Assembly: GCF_000744095.1 (NCBI RefSeq)
Contig: NZ_JQLI01000001.1
Span: 4,030,001-4,094,000 of the forward strand
Direction: 5' to 3'
DNA length: 64,000 nucleotides
From: Cupriavidus necator A5-1
Lineage (GTDB): Bacteria; Pseudomonadota; Gammaproteobacteria; Burkholderiales; Burkholderiaceae
The notes beneath the pieces were generated by a model, which saw only the letters and a list, made by a program, of their open reading frames with translations, had not been told where the DNA came from and ran no database searches. Below are positions 44,003 to 52,830 of this stretch, in pieces. The translations under genes were made by a program, and so were the position numbers. The stretch's first letter is position 1. Every line of letters starts with the position of its first letter.

Positions 44003-44156
44003 GGCGGCACATTGGGGGCTGAATGTGCTGCCAGTTTGCCGCGTGCGCGGGGCAAACGCTTCACGGTGTCGTGAAAGATCGATTGCGCCGCCAAAAGTCG
44101 CTGGGTACCCGGGTGCGCGGGGTACGACGTGTCATGGATGCGGCTTCACGCGCCGC

Positions 44157-47100
44157 CTACGTCTCCACCCGCACGAACTCCCCCTCCCCTTGCGCCGCCT
44201 CCGCCGCCGCCTCGTCGTTCCTGTGCGCCAGCCGATACAACACCGGCAACACCAGTAACGTCAGCGCCGTCGACGACAAAATCCCGCCGATCACCACGGT
44301 GGCCAGCGGCCGCTGCACTTCGGCCCCCGTGCCGGTCGCCAGCGCCATCGGCACAAAGCCAAGCGAAGCCACCAGCGCCGTCATCAGCACCGGCCGCAGC
44401 CGCGTCAGCGCGCCCTCGCGGATGGCATCATCGAGCCCCTGGCCGCCCTCGCGCAGCGAGCGGATAAACGACAGCATCACCAGCCCGTTGAGCACCGCCA
44501 CGCCGCACAGCGCGATAAACCCCACCGCCGCCGAGATCGACAGCGGGATGCCGCGCAGCCACAGCGCCAGGATGCCGCCGGTCAGCGCGAACGGGATGCC
44601 GGTGAATACCAGCAGGCCGTCCTTCACATTGCCGAACATGGCGAACAGCAGCACGAACACCAACCCCAGCGCCAGCGGCACCACCACGCGCAGGCGCTCG
44701 GTGGCGGACTGCAGCTGCTCGAAGGTGCCGCCCCAGCTGGTCCAGTAGCCCGCCGGGATCTGCACGCGCTCGCGGATGGCGGCCTCGGCCTCGGGCACGA
44801 AGCTGCCGATATCGCGCCCGCGCACATTGGCGCTGACGACGATGCGGCGCTTGCCATTCTCGCGCGAGACCTGGTTGGGGCCGGGGGCGAGTTCCACCGT
44901 GGCCACCTCGCTGAGGGGGATATAGCTGGTGCGCGCGGCACTGTCCTTTGGCAGCGCCATCGGCAGGCGCCGCAGCGCATCCACGTCCTCGCGCACCGCA
45001 TCAGGCAGGCGTACCACGATATCGAAGCGCCGGTCGCCGCTGAAGAACGTGCCCGACGTCTTGCCGCCGATCCCGATCGCCACCGCGTCCTGGATATCGC
45101 TCATGTTCAGGCCATAGCGCGCCGCCTTGTTGCGGTCGATATTGACGGTCAGCATCGGCAGGCCGGTAGTCTGCTCGACCTTGACTTCGGCAGCGCCCGG
45201 GATGCCTTGCAGCACAGCGGCGATGCGTTTGGCGGTCTGTTCCAGCACCGCGTTGTCGTCGCCGAACACCTTGACCGCCACGTCCGAGCGCACGCCCGAG
45301 ATCAGCTCGTTGAAGCGCAGCTGGATCGGCTGCGAGAACTCATAGTTGTTGCCCGGCAGCTTGCCGACCTCCTCGCGGATCGCGGCGATCAGCTCGTCGC
45401 GGGTGCGCCGTGGCTCGGGCCATTGCGACATCGGCTTGAGCATGATGTAGCCGTCGGAGATATTCGGCGGCATCGGGTCTGAGGCGATCTCCGCGGTGCC
45501 GGTGCGTGCGAAGATGCGTTCGATCTCCGGGAACTTCGCCTTCAGCGTGGTCTCCACTTGCTGCTGCATCGCCACCGATTGCGTCAGGCTGGTGCCGGGG
45601 ATGCGCAGCGCCTGGATGGCAAGGTCGCCCTCGTTGAGGCTGGGCACGAACTCGCTGCCCAGCCGCGTGGCGATCGCCAGGCACAGCGCCACCGCGACGC
45701 CGGCAAGGGTCAGCACCACCGGCGTGGCCGCCAGCGAGCGCTCCAGCAGCACCGCATAGCGCTGGCGCGCCCACGCCATCAGCCGGTTCTCACGCTCGGC
45801 CACGCGGTTGCCGATGGCCAGCGCCACCGCCGCCGGCACGAAGGTCACCGACAGCACCATCGCACCCAGCAGCGCCAGCACCACGGTGATCGCCATCGGG
45901 TGGAACATCTTGCCCTCGACCCCGGTCAGCGCGAAGATCGGCAGGTACACCACCATGATGATCAGCTGCCCATACAGCAGCGGCCGGCGCGCCTCGCGCG
46001 CGGCGGCAAAGACTTCGTGCAGGCGTTCCGTGCGTGTCAGCGCGCGGCCGTGGCGTTCCTGCGCATGCGCCAGCCGGCGCACGCAGTTCTCGACAATCAC
46101 CACCGCGCCGTCGACGATGATGCCGAAATCCAGCGCGCCCAGGCTCATCAGGTTGGCGCTGACGCGGTAGTGCACCATGCCCGTGAAGGTGAACAGCATC
46201 GACAGCGGGATCACCAGCGCGGTGATCAGCGCCGCGCGCAGGTTGCCGAGGAACAGGAACAGGATGGCAATCACCAGCACCGCGCCTTCGAGCAGATTCT
46301 TCTTGACCGTGGCGATGGCCTTGTCGACCAGCGTGGTGCGGTCGTAGACCGTGATCGCCTTCACGCCGGCGGGCAAGGTGCGGTTGATTTCCGCCATCTT
46401 GCGGTCCACCGCCTGCGACACCGTGCGGCTGTTCTCGCCGATCAGCATGAACACCGTGCCGAGCGCCACCTCGCGGCCGTTCTCGGTGGCGGCACCGGTG
46501 CGAAGCTCGCCGCCGGTCTGCACGGTGGCCACGTCGCGCACGCGGATCGGCTGGCCCTGTGCGGTGCCGACGATCACCTCGCGGATATCGTCGAGCGAGC
46601 GCACCTGGCCCGGCACGCGCACCAGGTATTGCTCGCCGCGCCGCTCGATATAGCCGGCGCCGACGTTGTCGTTGTTCTTCTCCAGCGCGGCCACCACGTC
46701 GGCCAGCGACAGCCCGTACGACGCCATGCGCTCCAGGCTGGGTGCGACCACGTAGGCCCGAGTGTGCCCGCCGATCGCGTTGACTTCGGTCACGCCCGGC
46801 ACGTTGCGCAATTGCGGGCGGATCACCCAGTCCTGGATCTCGCGCAAGTCCGACAACGTGTAGGGCGTGTCGTCGGGCTTGCGCGCGCCGGGGTCAGCCT
46901 CGACCGTCCACAGGTAGATCTCGCCCAGCCCGGTCGAGATCGGGCCCATCGCGGGCGTGATGCCGGCGGGCAGCTTGTCGCGTGCTTCCTGGATGCGCTG
47001 GTTGACGAGCTGGCGCGCGAAATGGATATCGGTGCCGTCGCGGAAGATCACCGTCACCTGCGACAACCCGTAGCGCGACAGCGAGCGCGTCTGCTCCAGC

Positions 47101-47333
47101 CCCGGCAGACCCGCCATCACGGTCTCGACCGGATACGTGATGCGCTGCTCGGTCTCCAGCGGCGAATAGCCCGGCGCGGCGGTGTTGATCTGCACCTGGA
47201 CGTTGGTGATATCCGGCACCGCGTCGATCGGCAGCCGGGTGTAGCTGTACAGGCCGAGCGCGGCCATGCCCAGCACGGCCAGCAGCACCAGCCAGCGCTG
47301 CTCGATGGCAAAGCGGATCAGGCGTTCGAACAT
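44157..47333 (-). CDS. czcA: Heavy-metal RND efflux pump, inner-membrane transporter
   Basis: 1058 residues. Proton-driven RND pump removing Zn, Co and Cd from the periplasm and cytoplasm. It starts MFERLIRFAIEQRWLVLLAV and has twelve membrane helices in two sets with large periplasmic loops (LPIDAVPDITNVQVQINTAA, SRYGLSQVTVIFRDGTDIHF). The proton-relay helix LGALDFGIIVDGAVVIVENC keeps the Asp, Asp and Glu of the heavy-metal clade. It closely resembles CzcA of Cupriavidus metallidurans from memory. The ATG at 47333 lies 13 bp after czcB. Confidence 0.95.
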   Translation of the reverse strand: MFERLIRFAIEQRWLVLLAVLGMAALGLYSYTRLPIDAVPDITNVQVQINTAAPGYSPLETEQRITYPVETVMAGLPGLEQTRSLSRYGLSQVTVIFRDGTDIHFARQLVNQRIQEARDKLPAGITPAMGPISTGLGEIYLWTVEADPGARKPDDTPYTLSDLREIQDWVIRPQLRNVPGVTEVNAIGGHTRAYVVAPSLERMASYGLSLADVVAALEKNNDNVGAGYIERRGEQYLVRVPGQVRSLDDIREVIVGTAQGQPIRVRDVATVQTGGELRTGAATENGREVALGTVFMLIGENSRTVSQAVDRKMAEINRTLPAGVKAITVYDRTTLVDKAIATVKKNLLEGAVLVIAILFLFLGNLRAALITALVIPLSMLFTFTGMVHYRVSANLMSLGALDFGIIVDGAVVIVENCVRRLAHAQERHGRALTRTERLHEVFAAAREARRPLLYGQLIIMVVYLPIFALTGVEGKMFHPMAITVVLALLGAMVLSVTFVPAAVALAIGNRVAERENRLMAWARQRYAVLLERSLAATPVVLTLAGVAVALCLAIATRLGSEFVPSLNEGDLAIQALRIPGTSLTQSVAMQQQVETTLKAKFPEIERIFARTGTAEIASDPMPPNISDGYIMLKPMSQWPEPRRTRDELIAAIREEVGKLPGNNYEFSQPIQLRFNELISGVRSDVAVKVFGDDNAVLEQTAKRIAAVLQGIPGAAEVKVEQTTGLPMLTVNIDRNKAARYGLNMSDIQDAVAIGIGGKTSGTFFSGDRRFDIVVRLPDAVREDVDALRRLPMALPKDSAARTSYIPLSEVATVELAPGPNQVSRENGKRRIVVSANVRGRDIGSFVPEAEAAIRERVQIPAGYWTSWGGTFEQLQSATERLRVVVPLALGLVFVLLFAMFGNVKDGLLVFTGIPFALTGGILALWLRGIPLSISAAVGFIALCGVAVLNGLVMLSFIRSLREGGQGLDDAIREGALTRLRPVLMTALVASLGFVPMALATGTGAEVQRPLATVVIGGILSSTALTLLVLPVLYRLAHRNDEAAAEAAQGEGEFVRVET

Positions 47334-47346
47334 GGCTGCCTCCCGC

Positions 47347-48612
47347 TCAGTGCGCGTGCCCGGCGCTGGACTTGCCCAGCTCGGACTTGAGGATGAAGCT
47401 GTTGGCCGCGGCATGACGCGCGCCGGGCTGCAGGCCTTCGGTAATCTCCACCAGCTTGCCGCCGGTGCGGCCCGTCTTGACCGGCTGCACCGCAAACCCG
47501 CCCGGCACCGCGACGAACACCACGCTCTGGCCATCGACTTGCTGCACGGCGTCCGCGGCCACGGTCACCGGCACCTGCGCCGGCGCGCCCAGCACGCTGA
47601 CAGTGACGAACAACCCCGGGCGCCACGCCATGCCCGGGTTGGCCAGCGTCACGCGCGCCTTGGCGGTTCGCGTCTGTTCGCCCAGAAGCGCGCCGACGTA
47701 GGACACCTTGCCTTCGGCCTGAGTGTCGGAGGCGCTCGAGCGCACCGTCACCGACCCGCCCACGCGCACCTGGTCCAGGTCGCGCGCGGACACCACGAAC
47801 TCGGCCCATACCGAGCTGAGGTCGGAGATGGTGAAAACGCTGGCGTCTTCCTTTACCGCCTCGCCCAGCGACAGGTGCTTTTCCACCACGATGCCGTCGA
47901 ACGGGGCGCGCAGCGCGAACTGGTTCAGGCTGCCGCCCTTGCCGGCGGGGGCCTCGGTGGCGCCGATCGCAGTCAGCTTCTGGCGCGCGTTCTGCACCGC
48001 GATCTGTGCTTCTTCCAGTGCCGTGCGCGCCTGCTGGTAGTCCTGTTCGGCGGAGATCTTCTCCTGCCACAAGGTCTTCTCGCGCGCGTAGGTGGCGCGC
48101 GCCAGCGCCTCGCGCCGCTGCGCCGCCAGCAGTTCGCTGCGCTGCTCGGCGAGCGCGGTGCTGGCGATCACCGCCAGCACCTGGCCCCTGGCGACCTGCT
48201 CGCCCAGGTTGGCGGGCACCGCCTGCGCCACGCCGGCCACACGCGGCACCACGTGCGCGGTGCGGTCGTCGTTGAAGCGGATCTCGCCGGGGAAATCGAC
48301 GCTGCTGCGCAAGGGCGCGGGCCCGGCGGTGGCGAGGCCGATACCGGCCTGCTCGATCTGCGCGGGCGTCAGCGCGACCAGGTGCGGCTTGCTCTCGGCT
48401 TGCGGCGGCGCGGCAGGCGCGCTGGCGCTGCCGTGGCCGGCCGCTTTCTCGTCGGCCTTGCCGTGCGCCTGCTCATCGCCATGTTCGGCGTGTCCATGTC
48501 CGGCCTCCTCCCCGCCGCCGCCCTTGCCGGTAAAGAGGATCGCCGCGCCGCCCAGCAGCCCGGCGACCAGGATGGCCACCACCGCAGCCCGTTGTTGCTT
48601 GCTCATTGCCAT
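47347..48612 (-). CDS. czcB: Heavy-metal efflux periplasmic adaptor
   Basis: 421-residue membrane fusion protein joining the CzcA pump to the outer-membrane channel. One N-terminal membrane anchor (AAVVAILVAGLLGGAAILF) is followed by a His/Glu-rich segment (GHGHAEHGDEQAHG) that may bind metal, a barrel-sandwich and alpha-hairpin part (LWQEKISAEQDYQQARTALE), and a tail ending GHAH. Spaced 17 bp after czcC and 13 bp before czcA. Confidence 0.94.
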   Translation of the reverse strand: MAMSKQQRAAVVAILVAGLLGGAAILFTGKGGGGEEAGHGHAEHGDEQAHGKADEKAAGHGSASAPAAPPQAESKPHLVALTPAQIEQAGIGLATAGPAPLRSSVDFPGEIRFNDDRTAHVVPRVAGVAQAVPANLGEQVARGQVLAVIASTALAEQRSELLAAQRREALARATYAREKTLWQEKISAEQDYQQARTALEEAQIAVQNARQKLTAIGATEAPAGKGGSLNQFALRAPFDGIVVEKHLSLGEAVKEDASVFTISDLSSVWAEFVVSARDLDQVRVGGSVTVRSSASDTQAEGKVSYVGALLGEQTRTAKARVTLANPGMAWRPGLFVTVSVLGAPAQVPVTVAADAVQQVDGQSVVFVAVPGGFAVQPVKTGRTGGKLVEITEGLQPGARHAAANSFILKSELGKSSAGHAH

Positions 48613-48629
48613 GCTTGAGGCCTTCCGTA

Positions 48630-49907
48630 TCAGTGTCCGAGGATGCGGTCGATGCTGGCCGCGGCGTCATAGGTGCGGGCCAGCACGTCCAGGTAGCGGA
48701 TGCGCGCCTGGAACAGCGTGCGCTGGGCGTCCAGCACGTCGAGGAAATTGAACTTGCCGGCCTCGAAGCCGCGCGTGGCCGCGGCGTAGGCCTGCTCGGC
48801 CGCGGGCAGCACCGAGGACTGCAGCGTCTGCGCCGCGGCGCGCGCTACCGAGAGCTCGGTCGAGGCCTGCTGCAGTTCGTTCGCCAGCCGGATGCGATTG
48901 GCGGCGTGCACGTCCTGCGCCTTGTCGGCGCGGCGCAGCGCCGCGTACAGGTTGCCCTGGTTGCGGTCAAAGATCGGCAGCGGGATGGCCACGCCCAGCA
49001 CGGCCATATTGCGGTTGGCCTCGTTGTCGCGCTTGGCGCCGAGGCTCACGGTGACGTCCGGGTACTGGCGACTGCGCGCCACCGCCACTTCGGCGCGGCT
49101 GCGCTCGGCCGACAGGCGGCTCGCCGCCAGCAGCGGCGCGTCTTCCAGCGCGGCCTGCAGGGCGGCGGGCGCGGGCCGCGACGGCAGCGCATCGAGATCG
49201 CCGCGCGCCTGCGCAAAGCGGGGCGCGGTATTGCCCCACAGCGCGGCCAGCGACTGCCGCGCCGATTGCAGGGCGCCGGTGGCTTCGGCCAACTCCAGTT
49301 CGGCATTGGCCTGCTCGACCCGGGCGCGCGTTTCCTCCAGCGGCGCCACCTTGCCCGCAGCGACGCGCCGTCCTGCGGCAGCGGCGGCCTTGCTGGCGAT
49401 GCCGACCGAGCCCTCGGCCAGCGTCACGCGCTCCTGCGCCACCAGCACGCCGAAGAATCGCGCGATCACCGCCGCGCGCAGCTCGGCACGCACTCTGCCC
49501 AGCTCGGCCTGCGCCAGTTCGCGCCCGCGCTCGGCCACGCCGATGCGCGCGGCGCGCTTGCCGCCCAGCTCGATCGGCAGGTTGAACTGGCCGGTGGTGT
49601 TGCGCGTGGCGCGGCGCGTGTCTTCCATCGACACTGCCAGCTCCGGATTGGGCAGCACGCGCGCCTGCGTGACGTCGCCCTCGGTGGCGTCGAGTTCCTT
49701 GCCGGCGGCCGACAGCGCGAAGCTGCCGGCTTCGGCCAGCGCCAGCGCGGCGTCAAGCGTCAGCATGCCGGACGGCTCCTGCACGGCGGGGGATGCCAAT
49801 GGCTTGCCATCCTCGGGCGCCATGGCCGGAGGCGGCGTCTGGGCGACGCCGGAGAACGGGCTGAATAGGGCGGCCGCCAGCCCAAGCGGCAGCAAAAGTC
49901 TTCGCAT
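48630..49907 (-). CDS. czcC: Heavy-metal efflux outer-membrane channel
   Basis: 425-residue TolC-type outer-membrane factor with signal peptide (MRRLLLPLGLAAALFSPFSG, cleavage near GVAQ) and two OEP repeats of helical hairpins (DATEGDVTQARVLPNPELAV and GFEAGKFNFLDVLDAQRTLF). It completes the tripartite pump. It begins 91 bp after czcI. Confidence 0.93.
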   Translation of the reverse strand: MRRLLLPLGLAAALFSPFSGVAQTPPPAMAPEDGKPLASPAVQEPSGMLTLDAALALAEAGSFALSAAGKELDATEGDVTQARVLPNPELAVSMEDTRRATRNTTGQFNLPIELGGKRAARIGVAERGRELAQAELGRVRAELRAAVIARFFGVLVAQERVTLAEGSVGIASKAAAAAGRRVAAGKVAPLEETRARVEQANAELELAEATGALQSARQSLAALWGNTAPRFAQARGDLDALPSRPAPAALQAALEDAPLLAASRLSAERSRAEVAVARSRQYPDVTVSLGAKRDNEANRNMAVLGVAIPLPIFDRNQGNLYAALRRADKAQDVHAANRIRLANELQQASTELSVARAAAQTLQSSVLPAAEQAYAAATRGFEAGKFNFLDVLDAQRTLFQARIRYLDVLARTYDAAASIDRILGH

Positions 49908-49998
49908 CGAATTGCACCAGGAAAGAAACCGGGGAATTCGGCGAGACGCCTGACGTCAGGGCATCAGGGAGAGCGGGGGAAGCGCGTCGTCTCGCCGG

Positions 49999-50373
49999 CT
50001 AGGCGAGACGCAGCCACTGCGGACGGTCGGGCGCCCGCGCGCTGTGGGAAGAGAAGCCTGACTGTGGTGCCGGGGGCGCCAGTTCGACGCGGCGCATGGC
50101 CGGCACCTCAGGCGCATCGGCGCGCGCGAACGGCAGCGAGGCGATATGGCAGACGCTGCAATCGGGATCGGCCAGGCCGAGCTTGTCGGCGTCAGCGGCC
50201 TTGTCGGCGGCTTTGCTGTGCGCACCACTGTCGGCATTGTGCTGATGCTCGTGGTGGCCCAGATGGGCCTTGGCCGATGCCGCCGCCTCATGCCGGCAGT
50301 ACGCCGCCGCTCCCGCCCAGGCGAACTGGAGCGGCAGGATGAGCGCAAGGAGGATGAGAAGGAGGCGTTGCAT
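49999..50373 (-). CDS. czcI: CzcI-type small exported metal-response protein
   Basis: 124 residues with signal MQRLLLILLALILPLQFAWA, His-rich AHLGHHEHQHNADSGAH, a CSVCHIASLPFA motif with two Cys, and the conserved end ARAPDRPQWLRLA, all recalled from CzcI of C. metallidurans. CzcI is a periplasmic protein at the head of czcICBA, thought to modulate the operon. The ATG at 50373 follows AAGGAGG-like sequence (GAGAAGGAGG); an in-frame extension upstream lacks a signal. Confidence 0.88.
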   Translation of the reverse strand: MQRLLLILLALILPLQFAWAGAAAYCRHEAAASAKAHLGHHEHQHNADSGAHSKAADKAADADKLGLADPDCSVCHIASLPFARADAPEVPAMRRVELAPPAPQSGFSSHSARAPDRPQWLRLA

Positions 50374-50500
50374 GGTCGGGAAGCTTGCGCTGGCATCCGA
50401 CGTGGCGGAGACAGCGAGCCGCAAGTTTAACCGAGTGGTGCCGGCCATTATTGCGACGGGGTCATTACATTTGCGTCATCGCTTCGATACCTGGCGGTCT

Positions 50501-50532
50501 GCTCCCCTCTCCCGCAAGCGGGCGAGGGGAGC
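50501..50532. repeat. REP-like palindrome, third copy
   Basis: GCTCCCCTCTCCCGC-AA-GCGGGCGAGGGGAGC, nearly the same core as 41644-41669, with one mismatch in the stem. Lies in the czcI divergent region. Confidence 0.65.
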
Positions 50533-50660
50533 GTCCACGAGGGCCGGTGGTCGCATCTAACGCGCTCACATACACGAGCGCGGACACGCAGTCGTTATTC
50601 ATTTTTTTTGAATAACTTATCCAGCACAAGCCCGCTTTCCAGGCCGCTACCCCTCCTATA

Positions 50661-50675
50661 GTTCATTACATGAAC
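50661..50675. promoter_or_regulatory. Palindrome GTTCAT-TAC-ATGAAC (candidate operator)
   Basis: A perfect 6-bp inverted repeat with 3-base spacer overlapping a TATAGT -10-like box, 60 bp before the ATG of the secreted repeat protein. Position and symmetry suggest a regulator binding site. No regulator gene is adjacent. Confidence 0.35.
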
Positions 50676-50734
50676 GCGACGCACACCACGCAAACGTTCT
50701 GAAAAATTCAACGAACAAGACCTGGAGAAATCTC

Positions 50735-51118
50735 ATGACCAAGACCACCCGCCTCGTTTCAGCCCTGCTCCTGTCGCTGGCCGCCCTCGGCGCCGCGCAA
50801 GCCGCCACCGCCGCCGAACAACTGCCCGGCGACAAGTACGGCTACAACTTCCGCGCGCAAGACGTCTTCACTGACGGTGCCCGCGCCAGCAAGGCCGACC
50901 CGTATGTGGACGGCGCCCGCACGGTGGCCGGACTGGACCGCGGCAGCGTGTCGACATCGCCCGCACGCAGCTTCGACACCTTCACCGAAGGCAGCCGTAC
51001 CGGCAGCCTCGACCCGTATTCGGAAGGCGCCCGCACGGTAGCGGGCCTGGGCCGCAGCAGCGTCTCCACCGCGCCGGCGCGCAGCTTCGACCCGTACGCG
51101 GACGGCGCGCATGCCTGA
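50735..51118 (+). CDS. Exported small protein with two 38-residue repeats
   Basis: 127 residues. Signal peptide MTKTTRLVSALLLSLAALGA, cleavage near AQA-ATA. The mature part is two tandem copies of a 38-residue unit (about 43-80 and 81-118) sharing DPYxxGARTVAGLxRxSVST and PARSFD, then a partial third (DPYADGAHA). It is rich in Asp, Ser, Thr and Arg, with no Cys. No family recognised. It has a GGAGA ribosome binding site. Divergent from czcI, so a metal-related role is possible but unproven. Confidence 0.8.
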   Translation: MTKTTRLVSALLLSLAALGAAQAATAAEQLPGDKYGYNFRAQDVFTDGARASKADPYVDGARTVAGLDRGSVSTSPARSFDTFTEGSRTGSLDPYSEGARTVAGLGRSSVSTAPARSFDPYADGAHA

Positions 51119-51131
51119 TTCCCCGGTGGCA

Positions 51132-51155
51132 GCCTGGCAGCCCCGCCTGCCAGGC
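51132..51155. terminator. Hairpin between convergent genes
   Basis: A perfect 9-bp stem GCCTGGCAG / CTGCCAGGC with a 6-base loop lies between the secreted-protein stop and the AAA ATPase stop. It has no T-run, so it is a weak terminator candidate in either direction. Confidence 0.4.
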
Positions 51156-51171
51156 GCCCCGTCAGCGCGCA

Positions 51172-52794
51172 TCACCCGATGCCGCGAAACTGCGCGCACA
51201 GCCTGAACACCTCCTCCGACGGCGCAATCTCCTTCGCCTTGCAATAGCGCGTGGCGAGCTTCAGCAACTCCTTGATATCGCGCCCGCTTGCCTTCGGGTA
51301 GGCCCGCGTCAGCGCCTCGATCAGCCCCTCCCCCAGTTCCGCTCCGAACTGCGCGGCCTGCAGCCGCCACAGGCGCCGTGCATCGTCCTTGCCGGGCGTC
51401 TCATAGTGGATGGTGGCGATGCAGCGCGACAGGATGGCATCGTCGACATCGCCGATGCGGTTGGTGGTCATGAACAGCAGGCCATCGAAATATTCCAGCG
51501 TGCGCAGGAATTCCGCGACGATGGCGTTATGTTCCAGGTCGTTGTCGCGGCAGCGGATATAGACGTCCGCTTCATCGAGCAGCAGGATCGCGTTCCAGCG
51601 CATCGCACGGCGCAGGATCCCGGTCAGCGTGGCGCCGACCGACGCAGCGGTGGTGCCGAGCTGCCCGGAATGCACCCGATACAGCGGCTTGCCGACGACT
51701 TCCGCATAGACCTCCGCGGTCAGCGTCTTGCCCAGCCCCGGCGCGCCCTGGCACAGGATGGTGGTGCCGCCGGACTTGCCCGGCACGAAATCCGGCACCA
51801 GCACGTCCATGTGCGAGGTCAGGATATCGATCAGGTCGCGGTGATGGGCGGGCAGCACCAGCTTGTCGCGCAGTTCGGGCCGGTAGCGGTATTCGGACAG
51901 GTGCTGCACATGGACCCAGATATTGCGGTGCCATTCCAGGTGGAACAGGTGCACATAGCAGTGCAGCGGCACCTGCTCGAAGCCCTCGGCCACGCCGGCA
52001 TCGCGCCAGAACGCCGGGTCGCAGCTCATTTCAAAGCGGCGCTCCAGCCGTTCTTCGTCGTTCACGCAGCGAGCCGCCGCGCCCTCGGCGATGCGCGTCA
52101 GCTCGACAGTGCCCTTGGCATCGATGGTCAGGGCCGCGCGCACGGCAACGAACTGCGCGCCGAAACGGCGCTGGTAGCGCACGAAGCGCCGCGCGTGCTG
52201 CTCGTATTCCTGCCGGAACTCCGCGCATTCCTTGTAGAAACCGAACTCCGCCAGCAACTCCGGGATGGTGCGGTTGGCGATATCGTCGCGCGTGATCACC
52301 ATCGAGGTGGTCATGCCGGCTCGGCGCCTGGCGTAATCGGTCAGCTCCGAGTTGGCGGACTGCATGGTATTGGCCAGCATGTCGACCACCACGTAAGGCA
52401 TGCCCTGGTCGGGCGCGACATGGCGCATCCGGCGCACCAGCCAGGGCAGCAGCACGCCGTCGCGGTTGCGCTGGTAGAGCCAGCCATCGATGGCATCGCG
52501 CGCCAGGTAGGCCACCAGGCCCGGGATCAGCTGGTCGAGCCCCGGGATCGTGCGCGCCTGAGGAGCGTTGTGGATGTTGTCCAGCGCCAGCATCTGGAAC
52601 ATCAGCGCACGCTGGTTCCGCGACTTGCTCAGCGTGTACAGCGAGTTCAGCGCCTGCGCATCGAGCAGCTTGCTCGACACCAGCATATCGCCGTGGCACA
52701 CGCCATGCTCCTGCAGCTGCTTCGCCAGCGGCGATCCGGTTTCGATCAGCGCCAGCAGGGGATCGACCAGCGCCTGCGGAATTTCAAAGTCCAT
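51172..52794 (-). CDS. AAA+ ATPase of unknown role
   Basis: 540 residues. An N-terminal 310-residue region without a recognised domain is followed by one AAA+ module: Walker A LCQGAPGLGKTLTAEVYAEV, Walker B AILLLDEADVYI, sensor-1 LLFMTTNRIGDVDDAILSR and sensor-2 region YPKASGRDIKELLKLA. It resembles stand-alone proteasome-like/BCS1-like ATPases, but the partner is unknown. ATG 52794 has GGAG nine bases upstream. The preceding hydrolase gene ends 36 bp away on the same strand, so the two may be co-transcribed. Confidence 0.8.
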   Translation of the reverse strand: MDFEIPQALVDPLLALIETGSPLAKQLQEHGVCHGDMLVSSKLLDAQALNSLYTLSKSRNQRALMFQMLALDNIHNAPQARTIPGLDQLIPGLVAYLARDAIDGWLYQRNRDGVLLPWLVRRMRHVAPDQGMPYVVVDMLANTMQSANSELTDYARRRAGMTTSMVITRDDIANRTIPELLAEFGFYKECAEFRQEYEQHARRFVRYQRRFGAQFVAVRAALTIDAKGTVELTRIAEGAAARCVNDEERLERRFEMSCDPAFWRDAGVAEGFEQVPLHCYVHLFHLEWHRNIWVHVQHLSEYRYRPELRDKLVLPAHHRDLIDILTSHMDVLVPDFVPGKSGGTTILCQGAPGLGKTLTAEVYAEVVGKPLYRVHSGQLGTTAASVGATLTGILRRAMRWNAILLLDEADVYIRCRDNDLEHNAIVAEFLRTLEYFDGLLFMTTNRIGDVDDAILSRCIATIHYETPGKDDARRLWRLQAAQFGAELGEGLIEALTRAYPKASGRDIKELLKLATRYCKAKEIAPSEEVFRLCAQFRGIG

Positions 52795-52830
52795 GGACCA
52801 CACTCCAGTTGATTGGCTTGCCGCGCCCTT

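Larger units (their letters stand above)
50374..50734. promoter_or_regulatory. Divergent region between czcI and a secreted-protein gene
   Basis: 361 bp with no gene. It holds a third REP-like palindrome (50501-50532), an A/T-rich patch (50595-50620) and, nearer the plus-strand gene, a TATAGT -10-like hexamer (50657-50662) overlapping the palindrome below. The czcI promoter should lie in the left half, but no clear metal-regulator box was recognised. Confidence 0.45.

Noticed and set aside
45558..47390. 610-codon plus-strand frame opposite czcA
   Set aside because: His/Arg/Gln-rich antisense shadow of a certain transporter gene.
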